Assembly (NCBI GenBank): GCA_021399435.1
Contig: JAJTUP010000028.1
Location: 310,001-374,000 of the forward strand
Reading direction: 5' to 3'
Length of the DNA stretch: 64,000 nt
Origin: Diaporthe sp. PMI_573
Taxonomy: Eukaryota; Ascomycota; Sordariomycetes; Diaporthales; Diaporthaceae
Part shown: positions 19,465 to 28,498 of the stretch, in pieces
How the letters are laid out: each line of letters starts with the position of its first letter
How positions within the stretch are numbered: the first letter of the stretch is position 1
The notes under the pieces: model-generated
Told to the model about the DNA's origin: nothing
The model's database searches: none
The model's input: only the letters and a program-made list of their open reading frames with translations
Made by a program: the position numbers and the translations under genes

Positions 19465-20691
19465 AAATATCACGAAATTTTGGACAAATGAAGCCACAAC
19501 ATGTCCCAAAAGGGTAAGCCCAAAAAGCCGCACATGGCCGGCCATCATGATGTGGTTGCCGGTCTCATCCGACGTGTTACCCCCGTGAGATGATGAAGAG
19601 GCAAGGGCTCCGCCGGTTGCCTGAAGAATGAGGGAGACCATTGGGGGGTTTCTCTTGGGGAATCAAGCTGGAGATGAATTTCTGGTGAGTCCTTAACGCC
19701 CAAAATGAGAAGATAGTAAGAGCTACACCCTAATTCGGTCTTCGCAGGCGCCGCACCAAACTCTTTCGTCGGCCAAGGGGCTCTCCACAACAGCAGGTGC
19801 CGACGGCGATCCCAGGTCGGGATATCGACCGCGCAACGCTCCAGCGGATATTGGACAAGAAGTTTGGTCGAAATTACCACGTCTCTCTAGATTATGACTA
19901 TTTTACAGTCGTTGCACCTAAAACAATCTCCAAAGCAGACTATATCAGCTAGCCATGAGAATTGCCGCTTCCAGCGTCAGGCAGCTGGAGGCTGGGAATC
20001 AGGAGTATTCCGGAAATCAAATTGACAGGATGACCCACCCCTTTTCAGAAACGAATTAAATGTCAGAGACACCGACACATCAAGAATTGCAATTACAACG
20101 AACACCCTCTAATTTATATGTCAACACCTATTTTATGCTTCTGGAAAGTACACAACCGTGCCATTTTTATGCTTAGATCTCGTTTTATTCTAAAGGTTAT
20201 CTAAGATAAAAATGGTGTTAATAAGTAAGTATATAACTTTACATCGTTATATTTTCATTGAGATCCGTAGATCTTCCTCCATCTCCTCCCCACCCCGCCG
20301 GGTACCTGTGAGCACGTAGTCACGTGACCACGAGTAGGGTTTTGCCGTGCCCCTCGTCTGGCCTGCCAGGCTGGCCGAGTGGAGGTTTCCCTCGTTCGTT
20401 GGTTCTCCAGTTCCTATTTCTGTCTGTGCCTACCTTTCCTGAGAGAATAGTCTTTCTGATCTTCAGCTCATCTACAGCTTTCCTTGTCCGCTGTTCTTTA
20501 GATACATCACTCCCACAATTCTGTCATATCTGGAGCAAACATTCGCCTGCAGCTGCATCTCAACATGGTTAGTAAAATGACTACGCAATAACGTCACGAA
20601 CCATAGCTAAGCCCGAAAAATAGGCTCCCAAGGCGAAGATTATATATCTCTGGTCCTGCGTTAGTCTACATTTCCAGGTACCTTCTCTGTC
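19465..20691. other. No confident gene; one possible spliced remnant
   Basis: Around 19683-19745 there is an intron-like segment (GTGAGT...CCTAATTC...TTCGCAG). One downstream plus-strand frame reads DRATLQRILDKKFGRNYHVS and LDYDYFTVVAPKTISK before a stop at about 19949, which looks protein-like, but I cannot name it or find its start. 20250-20570 is CT-rich and promoter-like, upstream of the small ORF at 20692. Confidence 0.3.
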
Positions 20692-20862
20692 ATGACAAGG
20701 CTGCTGATGAACATGGGCCAGTGTCATTGCGGTCATAGCGGAATGAATGCAAATACAGCTCCCGCGTGCTCAGGTTGCTCGGAAACTAGGTGTTATAACT
20801 GTGAACTCTATCCGGTTAAGGCTACGAATCTCCGCTCTGTGGCAAGGATGACCGTCGATTAG
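20692..20862 (+). CDS. Small Cys-rich (zinc-ribbon-like) ORF, 56 aa
   Basis: ATG 20692 to TAG 20860-20862 encodes a short protein with the cysteine pattern C-x-C-x12-C-x2-C-x4-C-x2-C (CHCGHSGM..., CSGCSETRCYNC), which looks like a small zinc-binding module of the kind common in short ascomycete hypothetical proteins. The stop falls exactly where the truncated gypsy element begins (its pol frame ends at 20859 on the other strand), so the C-terminus may be chimeric. An ATG-GTTAGT donor-like site at 20565-20570 and TTTCCAG at 20671-20677 hint at an upstream exon, but they do not join in frame. Confidence 0.4.
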   Translation: MTRLLMNMGQCHCGHSGMNANTAPACSGCSETRCYNCELYPVKATNLRSVARMTVD

Positions 20863-23800
20863 TGGGACAGGTTCAGCGCAGCGCTGTACGCCGTTCTAAG
20901 GTCAAGGGACAGGGGATTCCGGACATCTTTACCGAGGGCGACCTTTAACGGTGCCATGTTGATTGACGAGTGCCACGAGGAATTATGAGCAAAGTCTAGT
21001 GCCGGCAGGTGTGTGCTCCAGTCGTTCTGATACTTGTTCACGTAGAACCGTAGTCGCTGGTCGAGCTCCTGGTTTGTGAACTCCACGGCGCCTTGGGTCT
21101 GTGGGTGGTAAGCACTACCATGTCGATGCTTCGTGCCCGTAAGTTCGTTCAATTTGGCGAGGAACCTGGACACAAAGGGTCCCGCGTTATCGGTTATCCA
21201 GGCTGCCGGCGCGCCCAAGATCCGGTACAGATAACGATAGTAACGAGCAGCAACATCCTCTGCGGTATCAGACTTCTTTCCGGGCAGGGTTGCAATGATG
21301 CGGCTGAATTTGTCGATAAAAACCCACACATAGTCATATCCGTACCGGTCCTTCGGCATGTCCTTTCCGTCAACCACAACGTGCTCCCATACAGTCTGAG
21401 GGATAGGCAATGGGTGGAGAAGGCCTGGTGTTTTGTCGTGTGTAGCTTTGTTCCGATGGCATTCGTAACAGTTCCTCACGTACTGGCGGATCGTCTTTTT
21501 CATTTCTGGCCAGTAGTACTCTCGTTCCAAAGCCTTAATAGTCTTGTTCTGTCCCTGGTGCGCGAAGATCTGCGGCACGTGTGCCTCGCGGACTAAGGCG
21601 GTACGTAAGAAAATGTGCCCATCACTCGTCTTTTCCGGCACCCATAGGCGGCCATCCTTTAGACCTAGTGCTTGTTGATGATTTTCCGCACGAATAAGGT
21701 CCACTGGATCTGCTCCCTTTGGGGCTTCCGGGGTCCCTTCTGCGACTGCGGCGATAGGGAAGTCAAGCTTCTCCGGTGGGACCAGCGTTGTCGTCCGTTC
21801 TTCCCGTTCTCTTGCCTTCACCGTAGGCAGGTCGGCTGTCTTGCGGGACAGGGCGTCAGCCGCCACGTTTTCTTTGCCAGGGCGATACTGAAAGGTGATA
21901 TCGAAGTTGGAGAGGAAGTCAGCCCAGCGGATCTGTCTCGTTGATAGCATCCGTTTGCTAGCAAAGTACACAAGGGCCTGGTGGTCAGTGACGACGAAGA
22001 ACTGCATCCCGAGGAGCTCTGGGTAGTAGTGTTCCAATGTCTGTACCACTGCGAGGAGCTCTCGATCTTGGATGGGGTAGGCTCGTTCTGCTGGTGTCAT
22101 GGTCTTGGAAAAGTAACCAACTGGTTTCCAGACGCCACCCTCTTGTTGTTGCCAGATCACACCTCCTGTGGCGTTTCTGGATGCGTCGGTCTCGACCTTT
22201 GTGGGGCGGTCAGGCCTGAAAAATGCCATCACCGGGGCTTCACAGGCTAACCTCTTCAAGTCCTCAAAGGCGTGCTGCTGCTCGGTACCCAGGACGAAAG
22301 GAGCGTCTTTCTTCAGCAAGCGATTCAGAGGTTCTGCGATGTCACTAGCATGGTAGCAGAACATGCGGATAAAATTGCAAAGACCCAGGAACGAGCGGAT
22401 AGCGGTTCTGTTGGTCAGGTCCTCCCACTTCCAACTTTGGATCGCCTTGATCTTCGCCGGGTCGATGCTGATCCCCACCCCTGCTTCCATCATCACGCCG
22501 AGGTAGACAGCCCTCTGGACGTTAAAGCGCGACTTGTTAATATCCCCTTGCAGGTCGGCACGATGGAGGCGGTGGATTACCTCTTCCACCTGGTCCCAGT
22601 GTTCCTCCTCAGGGCCCGAATAGATCAGGACATCGTCGGCATAGGCACTGGCGAACAAGTCCAGCAGTTCGTTCAGCTGGGCATTGATGAAGCGTTGCCA
22701 CCAGGCGGGCCCGACCTTTAGTCCAAACGGGAGTACCTTCCACTGGAACGTGCCTTGTCTGGTTCGGAACGCGGTTAGGTACTCACTGCCAACCGCCAGT
22801 CTCATACGGTGAAAAGCCTGAATGACATCTAGGATCGTGAAGCGTTCGGCGTCGCGGCAGTTAAACAACGTACCGCTCAGGTCTGGTGCTGGTACTTTCA
22901 TATCCTTGAGGAATCGATTCCTCCAGCGGTAGTCAATGCAGAAACGCCTGTCTGCCGAGTGTGGTTTCGGTACGAAGAGAACTGGGGCAGCATCCTCTTG
23001 CATACAAGGCTCGATGAAGCCCATCTCGAGGAGCTTGTCGATGGTCTGCTTCTCCAGGGGTAGGTGTTGTATCGGCGTCCTATACCTAGGCGGGCTCCCC
23101 TTTGTCGGTCTGTCCATCTCGAGAACCACATCGTGCCCTGGTCTATGAGGTGGCAGGGTATTGGCGGCCCTTTTGGAAAAGAAACCTTCCAGGTGGGCCA
23201 GCTGCTTCGGTATCTTTTCTCGTACCAGCCTGATATGCTCTGGATCCTCGTCTTCCGGGAATAGGATAGGTTCTCCTTTATTCGTCCTCCATGCCTGTAA
23301 TGCTGAGAGGCTCACCGTAGGTCTTGAACATTCTCCCGTCTCAAAGGGTATTGGTTCTGTGGGCATCGCCCTCCTCGCCCACCGCTCTCGTCGAGGATCT
23401 GAATCTAGCTGGGCAGTGATTTCCGCTATCACGTCATTGGTCGTCGTCGCGTTCTCGGGTCTCTTCCCTGCACGACGGAGGATCTGATACTGCTTGTGTT
23501 GCCGGTCAACAATTTGGTCTCGGCGGTCTGAGTCTTCTTGGTTCTTTTGTTCAACATCACCGCTTCGTCTACAAGGGGGCGATAATTCGATAGCTGGTGC
23601 GAACTTCGCTACCGCTGGGATGTCATCCGGCCATATGAGTTGACGCTCTCGGGGCCACATCAGTACGTTCTTCTCAGCTAACCAGTACTGTCCGATAAAG
23701 ATGTCGCAGCCCGTCTCAGTAACCCAAAAAGTCTCATTTGGGAAGCGACGCCCATCGATCTCCAAAGAGGCGATCATTTTCATCGTGATCTTTCCAGCTG

Positions 23801-24059
23801 GTCGGCGCCGGAAGTCCTGGAGTTGGACAGGTTCTTCGAGTCTAAAGACGTGTGCGCGTAAACTCTTTTGTGCCCGTGCTGCCACTGCTGGGCTGACCAG
23901 CAGTCTGGCGTCTGCTCCTGTGTCACATAAAGCTGTTGTTGGGAATCCGATGCCATCAACCTGGATCTGGACCTTGGTAGTGAACGACGAAGATCCCTTA
24001 TTGCCAACTCTAGCTAATGTGAACATGGAGACCATCGGGGAGACTTTCGATGGTCTCAC
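20859..24059 (-). CDS. Ty3/gypsy pol (protease-RT-RNase H-integrase), 3'-truncated
   Basis: 1,066 residues are open. They carry a protease (LCDTGADARLLV), a reverse transcriptase with YADD (SAYADDVLIYSG), RNase H (KVETDASRNATGGVIWQQ), the integrase HHCC region (YVRNCYECHRNK), and a D,D-E core (VDGKDMP...WVFIDKFS; WITDNAGPF; QGAVEFTNQE). The frame ends soon after the core, without the usual C-terminal integrase tail or chromodomain, so the 3' end is missing. It begins in the -1 frame relative to gag, overlapping by 4 nt, and would be made as a Gag-Pol fusion. No internal stop is present. Confidence 0.92.
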   Translation of the reverse strand: MRPSKVSPMVSMFTLARVGNKGSSSFTTKVQIQVDGIGFPTTALCDTGADARLLVSPAVAARAQKSLRAHVFRLEEPVQLQDFRRRPAGKITMKMIASLEIDGRRFPNETFWVTETGCDIFIGQYWLAEKNVLMWPRERQLIWPDDIPAVAKFAPAIELSPPCRRSGDVEQKNQEDSDRRDQIVDRQHKQYQILRRAGKRPENATTTNDVIAEITAQLDSDPRRERWARRAMPTEPIPFETGECSRPTVSLSALQAWRTNKGEPILFPEDEDPEHIRLVREKIPKQLAHLEGFFSKRAANTLPPHRPGHDVVLEMDRPTKGSPPRYRTPIQHLPLEKQTIDKLLEMGFIEPCMQEDAAPVLFVPKPHSADRRFCIDYRWRNRFLKDMKVPAPDLSGTLFNCRDAERFTILDVIQAFHRMRLAVGSEYLTAFRTRQGTFQWKVLPFGLKVGPAWWQRFINAQLNELLDLFASAYADDVLIYSGPEEEHWDQVEEVIHRLHRADLQGDINKSRFNVQRAVYLGVMMEAGVGISIDPAKIKAIQSWKWEDLTNRTAIRSFLGLCNFIRMFCYHASDIAEPLNRLLKKDAPFVLGTEQQHAFEDLKRLACEAPVMAFFRPDRPTKVETDASRNATGGVIWQQQEGGVWKPVGYFSKTMTPAERAYPIQDRELLAVVQTLEHYYPELLGMQFFVVTDHQALVYFASKRMLSTRQIRWADFLSNFDITFQYRPGKENVAADALSRKTADLPTVKAREREERTTTLVPPEKLDFPIAAVAEGTPEAPKGADPVDLIRAENHQQALGLKDGRLWVPEKTSDGHIFLRTALVREAHVPQIFAHQGQNKTIKALEREYYWPEMKKTIRQYVRNCYECHRNKATHDKTPGLLHPLPIPQTVWEHVVVDGKDMPKDRYGYDYVWVFIDKFSRIIATLPGKKSDTAEDVAARYYRYLYRILGAPAAWITDNAGPFVSRFLAKLNELTGTKHRHGSAYHPQTQGAVEFTNQELDQRLRFYVNKYQNDWSTHLPALDFAHNSSWHSSINMAPLKVALGKDVRNPLSLDLRTAYSAALNLSH

Positions 24060-25351
24060 TCGTTTCCCGTCTCTTCTGCAGAAGGGATCTCGACTCTGAC
24101 ATCTTTGTCGACGTAGTTCTTGGCCCCTACGGCGCTGATTTTGGTCTTGTCCGGGCAGTCTCTAGATATGTGGCCTGTCTTTCCGCAGTTGAAGCAAGTG
24201 CCGGCATCCCAGTGAGCTTTCTTCTCGTCCTCAGTCAGGCCACGCCCGGCAGCTGCTGATGTCGTGGGCTTTATCGGCTGGGTCTGTTTGCGGCCGGCGA
24301 TGGATGCTTTGCCCGGCTTCTGGTTGCCCCAGCGGCCGTAGTCCTTCTGACTAGCTTGACGCTCCCCACGACTGACCTGAAGGCTGTACGCTCGATTAGA
24401 CACACGAGTACAAAAGGACTCATAGCTGATACTAGGGTCCTGGCAGAGGTCCAAGAGGCTATGGTCAAGATACTTTGGGATATGCTCCCACAAGGTCTGC
24501 TTCATATCCGTGCTTGCAATATGGGCCTTCTGTGCCAGACTATTGATCTTGCTGATGAACCGATGGATGTTGGAGTCTCCATTTGGGTTGAACATCATCG
24601 TGCTTAACTCGAGGCGAGCAGCTGAGGACTGGTTACGGTCATGATAAACAGCTTCCAGGACTTGAATCATCTCAGCGACACCAGAGAACGGGTTTTCTGT
24701 CGAGAGGTATCTCGGCTCTAGTGCCTCGGCTGGTCCGCCCTTAACTAACTCCATCATATAGTTGACCCGGCTCTTCTCGCTTCGAAATGTAGCTTCATCT
24801 TCTTCAAACTTGGCGGCGAGGCTGCGAACCCAGCGGTCAAAGACCTTCTCATCACCTTCAAAAATTTGCGGTTCCTTCCCGCGCGATTTGGCCTTATCGC
24901 TGTAATTCGGGTTTCTGTCATTGTCGATGGTCCCGAATCGCTTAAAGGCAGGGAGCGCTGCCTGACCGGTCGGGTTGAAAGCAGTGCCCCCGAAGGCACT
25001 CTCAGCGGGGGTTATTTCCCGTCGGCTACGGTCTTCAATGTCTTCAGCTACAGGCCGGGGAGCGGCTGGTGTGGCCTGTCGGTTGCTTTGAATCATTGCT
25101 TCCAAGCGGGCGACCGTGGCTTCAAGCTGCTGTATCCTGTCCGCCGGTGCGGCCGCAGCGTTCTCGGCGTTCGACATGCTTCCTTCGTTCTCGGTCGACC
25201 TCTCTTCTCGGCTGGGCACGATGTTTTGCTCTTCTTCGATTCTCCGCAGGGTCTCGCTCTCGGCGTTCTCGGCTTCTGACACAGGTGTCTCTTCGGGCGC
25301 GAGACGGTGTGATCTGCGGCTTGCCGGCGGGTATGTCTTCTTAATAGGCAT
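24056..25351 (-). CDS. Ty3/gypsy gag
   Basis: 431 residues. The N-terminal part is basic, then acidic and coiled (RIQQLEATVARLEAMIQSNR at about 70-95). A retrotransposon-gag capsid domain lies at about 140-290 (FEGDEKVFDRWVRSLAAKFE, FISKINSLAQKAHI). A CCHC knuckle lies at about 385-400 (CFNCGKTGHISRDC). The ATG at 25351 (MPIKKTYPP) follows a leader of about 165 nt after the LTR. It ends ETGNE-stop, where a slippery heptamer sits. It forms the virus-like particle and packages the element RNA. Confidence 0.9.
   Translation of the reverse strand: MPIKKTYPPASRRSHRLAPEETPVSEAENAESETLRRIEEEQNIVPSREERSTENEGSMSNAENAAAAPADRIQQLEATVARLEAMIQSNRQATPAAPRPVAEDIEDRSRREITPAESAFGGTAFNPTGQAALPAFKRFGTIDNDRNPNYSDKAKSRGKEPQIFEGDEKVFDRWVRSLAAKFEEDEATFRSEKSRVNYMMELVKGGPAEALEPRYLSTENPFSGVAEMIQVLEAVYHDRNQSSAARLELSTMMFNPNGDSNIHRFISKINSLAQKAHIASTDMKQTLWEHIPKYLDHSLLDLCQDPSISYESFCTRVSNRAYSLQVSRGERQASQKDYGRWGNQKPGKASIAGRKQTQPIKPTTSAAAGRGLTEDEKKAHWDAGTCFNCGKTGHISRDCPDKTKISAVGAKNYVDKDVRVEIPSAEETGNE
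24062..24068 (-). promoter_or_regulatory. -1 ribosomal frameshift heptamer G GGA AAC at the gag-pol junction
   Basis: In gag phase the minus strand reads ACG GGA AAC GAG TGA. The heptamer G-GGA-AAC fits the X XXY YYZ rule in the correct frame, 3 nt before the gag stop. Slipping back one base enters the pol frame directly (GGG AAA CGA GTG AGA). Confidence 0.75.
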
Positions 25352-25504
25352 CAGTCGATGCGTGCTCGATCTCTCGGTTCAATTCGTGCAATTTCTTTCC
25401 TGTCGCCTGCACACGACATAGGGTTTGATTGAGGTGGCCTTATTTGTTGATCGCTGGGCAGCGAGGGTTGTCTATTTCTGGATCGCTAGACAGCGATGGG
25501 TTTG

Positions 25505-25515
25505 AAGCTTAGAAT
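25505..25515 (-). promoter_or_regulatory. Putative self-priming primer-binding site
   Basis: Two bases after the 5' LTR on the minus strand lies ATTCTAAGCTT. It is the perfect 11-nt complement of AAGCTTAGAAT inside the LTR (25574-25584), where R would start. No standard tRNA primer complement is seen. Tf1-type elements prime reverse transcription from the first 11 nt of their own RNA, so this layout suggests the same mechanism. Confidence 0.6.
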
Positions 25516-25517
25516 AG

Positions 25518-25719
25518 TGTCACGGCCAGCAATGTCCAGCTTGGAAGCTGTTGTATTGGCACTATGTACGAAGATTCTAAGCTTAAGGAGAGAAGAAGGA
25601 AGGAAAGAAACTCGCGATGTGCGACGCGTGGAGAAGTTTAATAACCGTGGTCCGTGCCTGTGGCAGGGACCAGCCCCTGCCAGCACCTTGTGGTGGTGTC
25701 AGCCCGTCTAGTGGTGACA
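25518..25719 (-). repeat. LTR (5' LTR of the gypsy element)
   Basis: 202 bp, TGTCAC...GTGACA on either strand. It lies 166 bp upstream of the gag ATG. To its right the copia fragment begins immediately (25720), so the element landed in a copia copy. No second LTR is found on the 20.8-kb side. Confidence 0.75.
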
Positions 25720-26037
25720 ACCGCCACAGAATACCTCTATAACTTAACTGAATACTTTAATAATACTCTAAAGATAGGCTACAGTCTTAATCGGCCACAG
25801 CTTTATATAGACAATAAAGCCGCAAAAGACTTAGCCCATAATACACTATACCATAAACGAACAAAACACATTAATATAATATACTACTATAGTCGAGACT
25901 CGATTCAGGAAGGACGAGTTAAATTAGACTATATAGATACTAAGTCTAACTTAGCAGACTGGCTTACAAAACCAATAGATAGGCACACTTACAAAGAGTC
26001 CAAAATCAAGTGTAGCCTAATAGAAGATAATATATAA
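25720..26037 (+). pseudogene. Ty1/copia RNase H C-terminal fragment
   Basis: The plus strand reads ATEYLYNLTEYFNNTLKIGY, LYIDNKAAKDLAHN, KRTKHINIIYYYSRDSIQEG and TKSNLADWLTKPIDRHTYKE, then a stop at 26037. This is the conserved end of copia RNase H, just before the 3' non-coding region. It is A+T-rich, unlike the copia at 14306-17929, so it belongs to a different, probably mutated family. The gypsy element interrupts it on the left, and the missing upstream part is not found elsewhere in the window. Confidence 0.8.
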
Positions 26038-26754
26038 AAGCCAGATAACAGAGAAGGTTTTTCACCAAATAAACAAATAAGCGCGCGCAATAACAAAATA
26101 AAACTATTGGTGTTTACTCTCTGATAACTAGGGTCAAGATTTTTTCCTCCTCATAAAACAATATGCATTAAATTCTATGGACTCACTTATATATAAGGCC
26201 AAAGTAGCCTAAATATCGGAGGTTTTCCCCTAGAGAAATAAACGATAATAGGTTTTACCCTTATAAAGGCACGGTACATACTGAGCATATACGGCTTATA
26301 CAGTCAACGGGCATATATACTATATATACACACATAGAAGCAGGCATATAGTCAACGGAATTCAATAGGAAATATAGATTCCGTAGACACTATAGTATAA
26401 ATAAAGAAGCGCCTGACTTCAAATGTGATAAATGCCCATGACACGCCGTAGATTGTAACAAATATGACATGCCCATACAAATGCCCATACAAATAGAAAC
26501 TCGAAACAATATCCCATGTGAATGCACTATACGAAGCCAAAGGGTTCGAGTTCAAATCAGCCGTGGACCAAATTTTTGGGTTTTTTGCCTACATACTGGA
26601 AAGTCTTTTTCCTACAGGGTTTTTTGACTTCCAGCCATACTTTCCTTCCTATAACTTATACTATAACTAGTGTCTTTTACCCTATTTTAATAGGTTTTTA
26701 CACTAGAATATCCCTTATATCTAATCTATCTTAAAGGACTAGATTAAGGGGGGA
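26038..26754 (+). other. Copia 3' non-coding region with polypurine tract
   Basis: A+T-rich sequence without a credible gene. It ends in a purine run (AAGGGGGGA at about 26745-26754) directly before TGTTGGAATATTC, as expected for a copia polypurine tract and LTR. Confidence 0.5.
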
Positions 26755-27035
26755 TGTTGGAATATTCTAGACCAAGTGTATTATTAATAGGGAATATCTT
26801 TATCCCTATAAGTCGAATATATATAGGGGGCCTCTCGCCCACTTACACGGAGCTAGAATAGTCTGAATAATAAGCACTATTGCATACAATTCAACAAAAT
26901 CGAGCCGATAAGCCTATCATGCTTAAACATAATGTGTAAAATGTACAAAATACAATTATGTAGAAAAGAAAGTGCAAGTATCTCCTCTCCTCTTCTATTT
27001 TTGTTAATACTATATATTGTATTGTCTAGTATATT
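26755..27035 (+). repeat. Probable copia 3' LTR
   Basis: Starts TGTTGGAATATTCTAGAC after the polypurine tract. The inner part has a TATATATA-like box near 26817. The right end is uncertain: CTAGTATATTCAAA near 27025-27038 mirrors the beginning imperfectly. Confidence 0.5.
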
Positions 27036-27281
27036 CAAATTGGATTTAATAGTATGGTTAAAGTCATACTGCATGTTCCTGTCCTGCTGGGAAACTCGGA
27101 CAGGTTGAAAAAGAGGGCCAGGAGTAGGTTTGGGATTTTGAAAACATCACCTGGGTATGGAAATGTTTGGGTGGAATGCGGAAAGGTGGCCACCATCGCG
27201 AACCGGACATTGTCTGGATTTGAATTGATATTGTTCACTCAGTCTTCTGTTGGTATAAGGTCACCGTATACCAATCTGAAC
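27036..27281. other. Spacer, no gene seen
   Basis: Short stretch between the copia LTR and the 3' end of the kinase pseudogene. No recognisable feature. Confidence 0.3.
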
Positions 27282-28269
27282 TCAATCCTTCTCAGGCGAG
27301 AGCAACCTGACCTTTTTGGCTCCGTTCGGAGGCCCTCGTATCACCTCCTCTCTTTCCCGCCTTCTACGGTCATCCTTCTCCTGTTCCCATCTTCGCACAG
27401 GATCCCAGGCTGCGTGCTGAAGGGCTTCTTCGACGCTTGGCCGATCATTAGGGTCCCATGGTAGCATCGATACTAGCAGGTCACGCAGAGGCTCAGATAT
27501 ACTCCGTAGGCGGCACCTCTCCTCTAGAGACTTGACAATGCCGCGGTGAAACCCCTCATTTACCCTGATGAGGCCAGCTGGAGGGACCAGAAACGCGCGG
27601 AGCCAGGAGGCTGCTAAGGCCCATACGTCTGTCTTGCTTGAATAGCACGTCTCCTTCGAGCTGGTCCAGACCTCAGGAGCGACCCAGTACCCACTGTGAC
27701 CCGGGACGCCGTAGTTGCGGGTGCAGATGGCAGAAGTTATCACTGCTCTAGTTGGAGGGCAATGTCCAGGATCTGAAATCACCATGAGGGCCTTCGGTCG
27801 AATCCTGCCATGTATGAAACCCCTTCTGTGGATCATGCCGAGTCCCGACAACGTCTGATGAAAGTAAGCGAGACGGGCGTCGTCTCCCAACTTACGCCAC
27901 TGCGCGGATATCAGGGTCTCGAAGTCGGACTTGGCGAGCGGCATGCTGTAGAACACGTCTTCATCGCCCTTCTGAGGCCCAGCAGCCAATCCACCTCTTT
28001 CGATCTAACACGGCGGCGAGTTCCCATGCTCGCACCAACTCGTGATCATGCTGAGCAAACCATGGCTTGTTCCGCTTGTCGACGCTACCTGCAGCTCAGT
28101 CCTTGCGCGACGCCCTGCTTCCCGACCTGCCTTGTAGACAATCCTCTTCACGGCTACAGGCTGGCCAGAATGAAGATGGAGTCCATAGTGTACAGACTCG
28201 TGTGGCCGCTTCGACAATTCGCCATGCACCCTCACGTCCCAGAGCGTGAAGTGCTTCTCATTCAGCGCT
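27282..28269 (-). pseudogene. FHA/kinase-type protein, 3' part (kinase domain)
   Basis: One minus-strand frame runs from 28307 to 27282 with a single TAG at 28005-28007. It shows FTLWDVRVHGELSKR, the VAIK-like PVAVKRI, YYFHQTL-like LAYFHQTLSGLGMIHRRGFI, a degenerate catalytic loop (IHGRIRPKALMV instead of HRDxKPxN), VPGHSGYWVAPEVW, KTDVWALAASW, and the kinase end LPWDPNDRPSVEEALQH. A DFG motif is not recognisable. The 5' half lies at 35485-35940, beyond a 7.2-kb hAT-bounded insertion. The nonsense codon, the insertion and the missing catalytic Asp make it inactive. Confidence 0.75.
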
Positions 28270-28498
28270 CTCAACAAGACAAGCCTAACCAAGACAAGAC
28301 AAGCCAAGTCAAGTCAAGCCAAGTCAAGATGACCATCTTATCAATCAAGACGGCTTTTCTAGCTGGCTTGACTTGTCTTGATACCGGCTTGGTAAGCAGG
28401 GACCCTATGGTGGTCATAGCACACGGTGGCTTGGATGGTAAAATTCCTGCTGGCACGGCCAAAAGTTAGCCCCGAGCACCACGCTCATCACCGTCAAC

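Larger units (their letters stand above)
20859..25719 (-). mobile_element. Ty3/gypsy element, 3' end and 3' LTR missing
   Basis: Order on the minus strand: LTR (25719-25518), primer site, gag, -1 shift, pol to the integrase core, then an abrupt end at about 20860. Domain order PR-RT-RH-IN is that of Ty3/gypsy. The self-priming-type primer site suggests the Tf1/sushi-like chromovirus group. Confidence 0.85.

Noticed and set aside
20324..20572. 82-codon ORF upstream of the small Cys-rich gene
   Set aside because: CT-rich promoter-like sequence. The translation is hydrophobic and biased, and it does not splice in frame to the downstream ORF.
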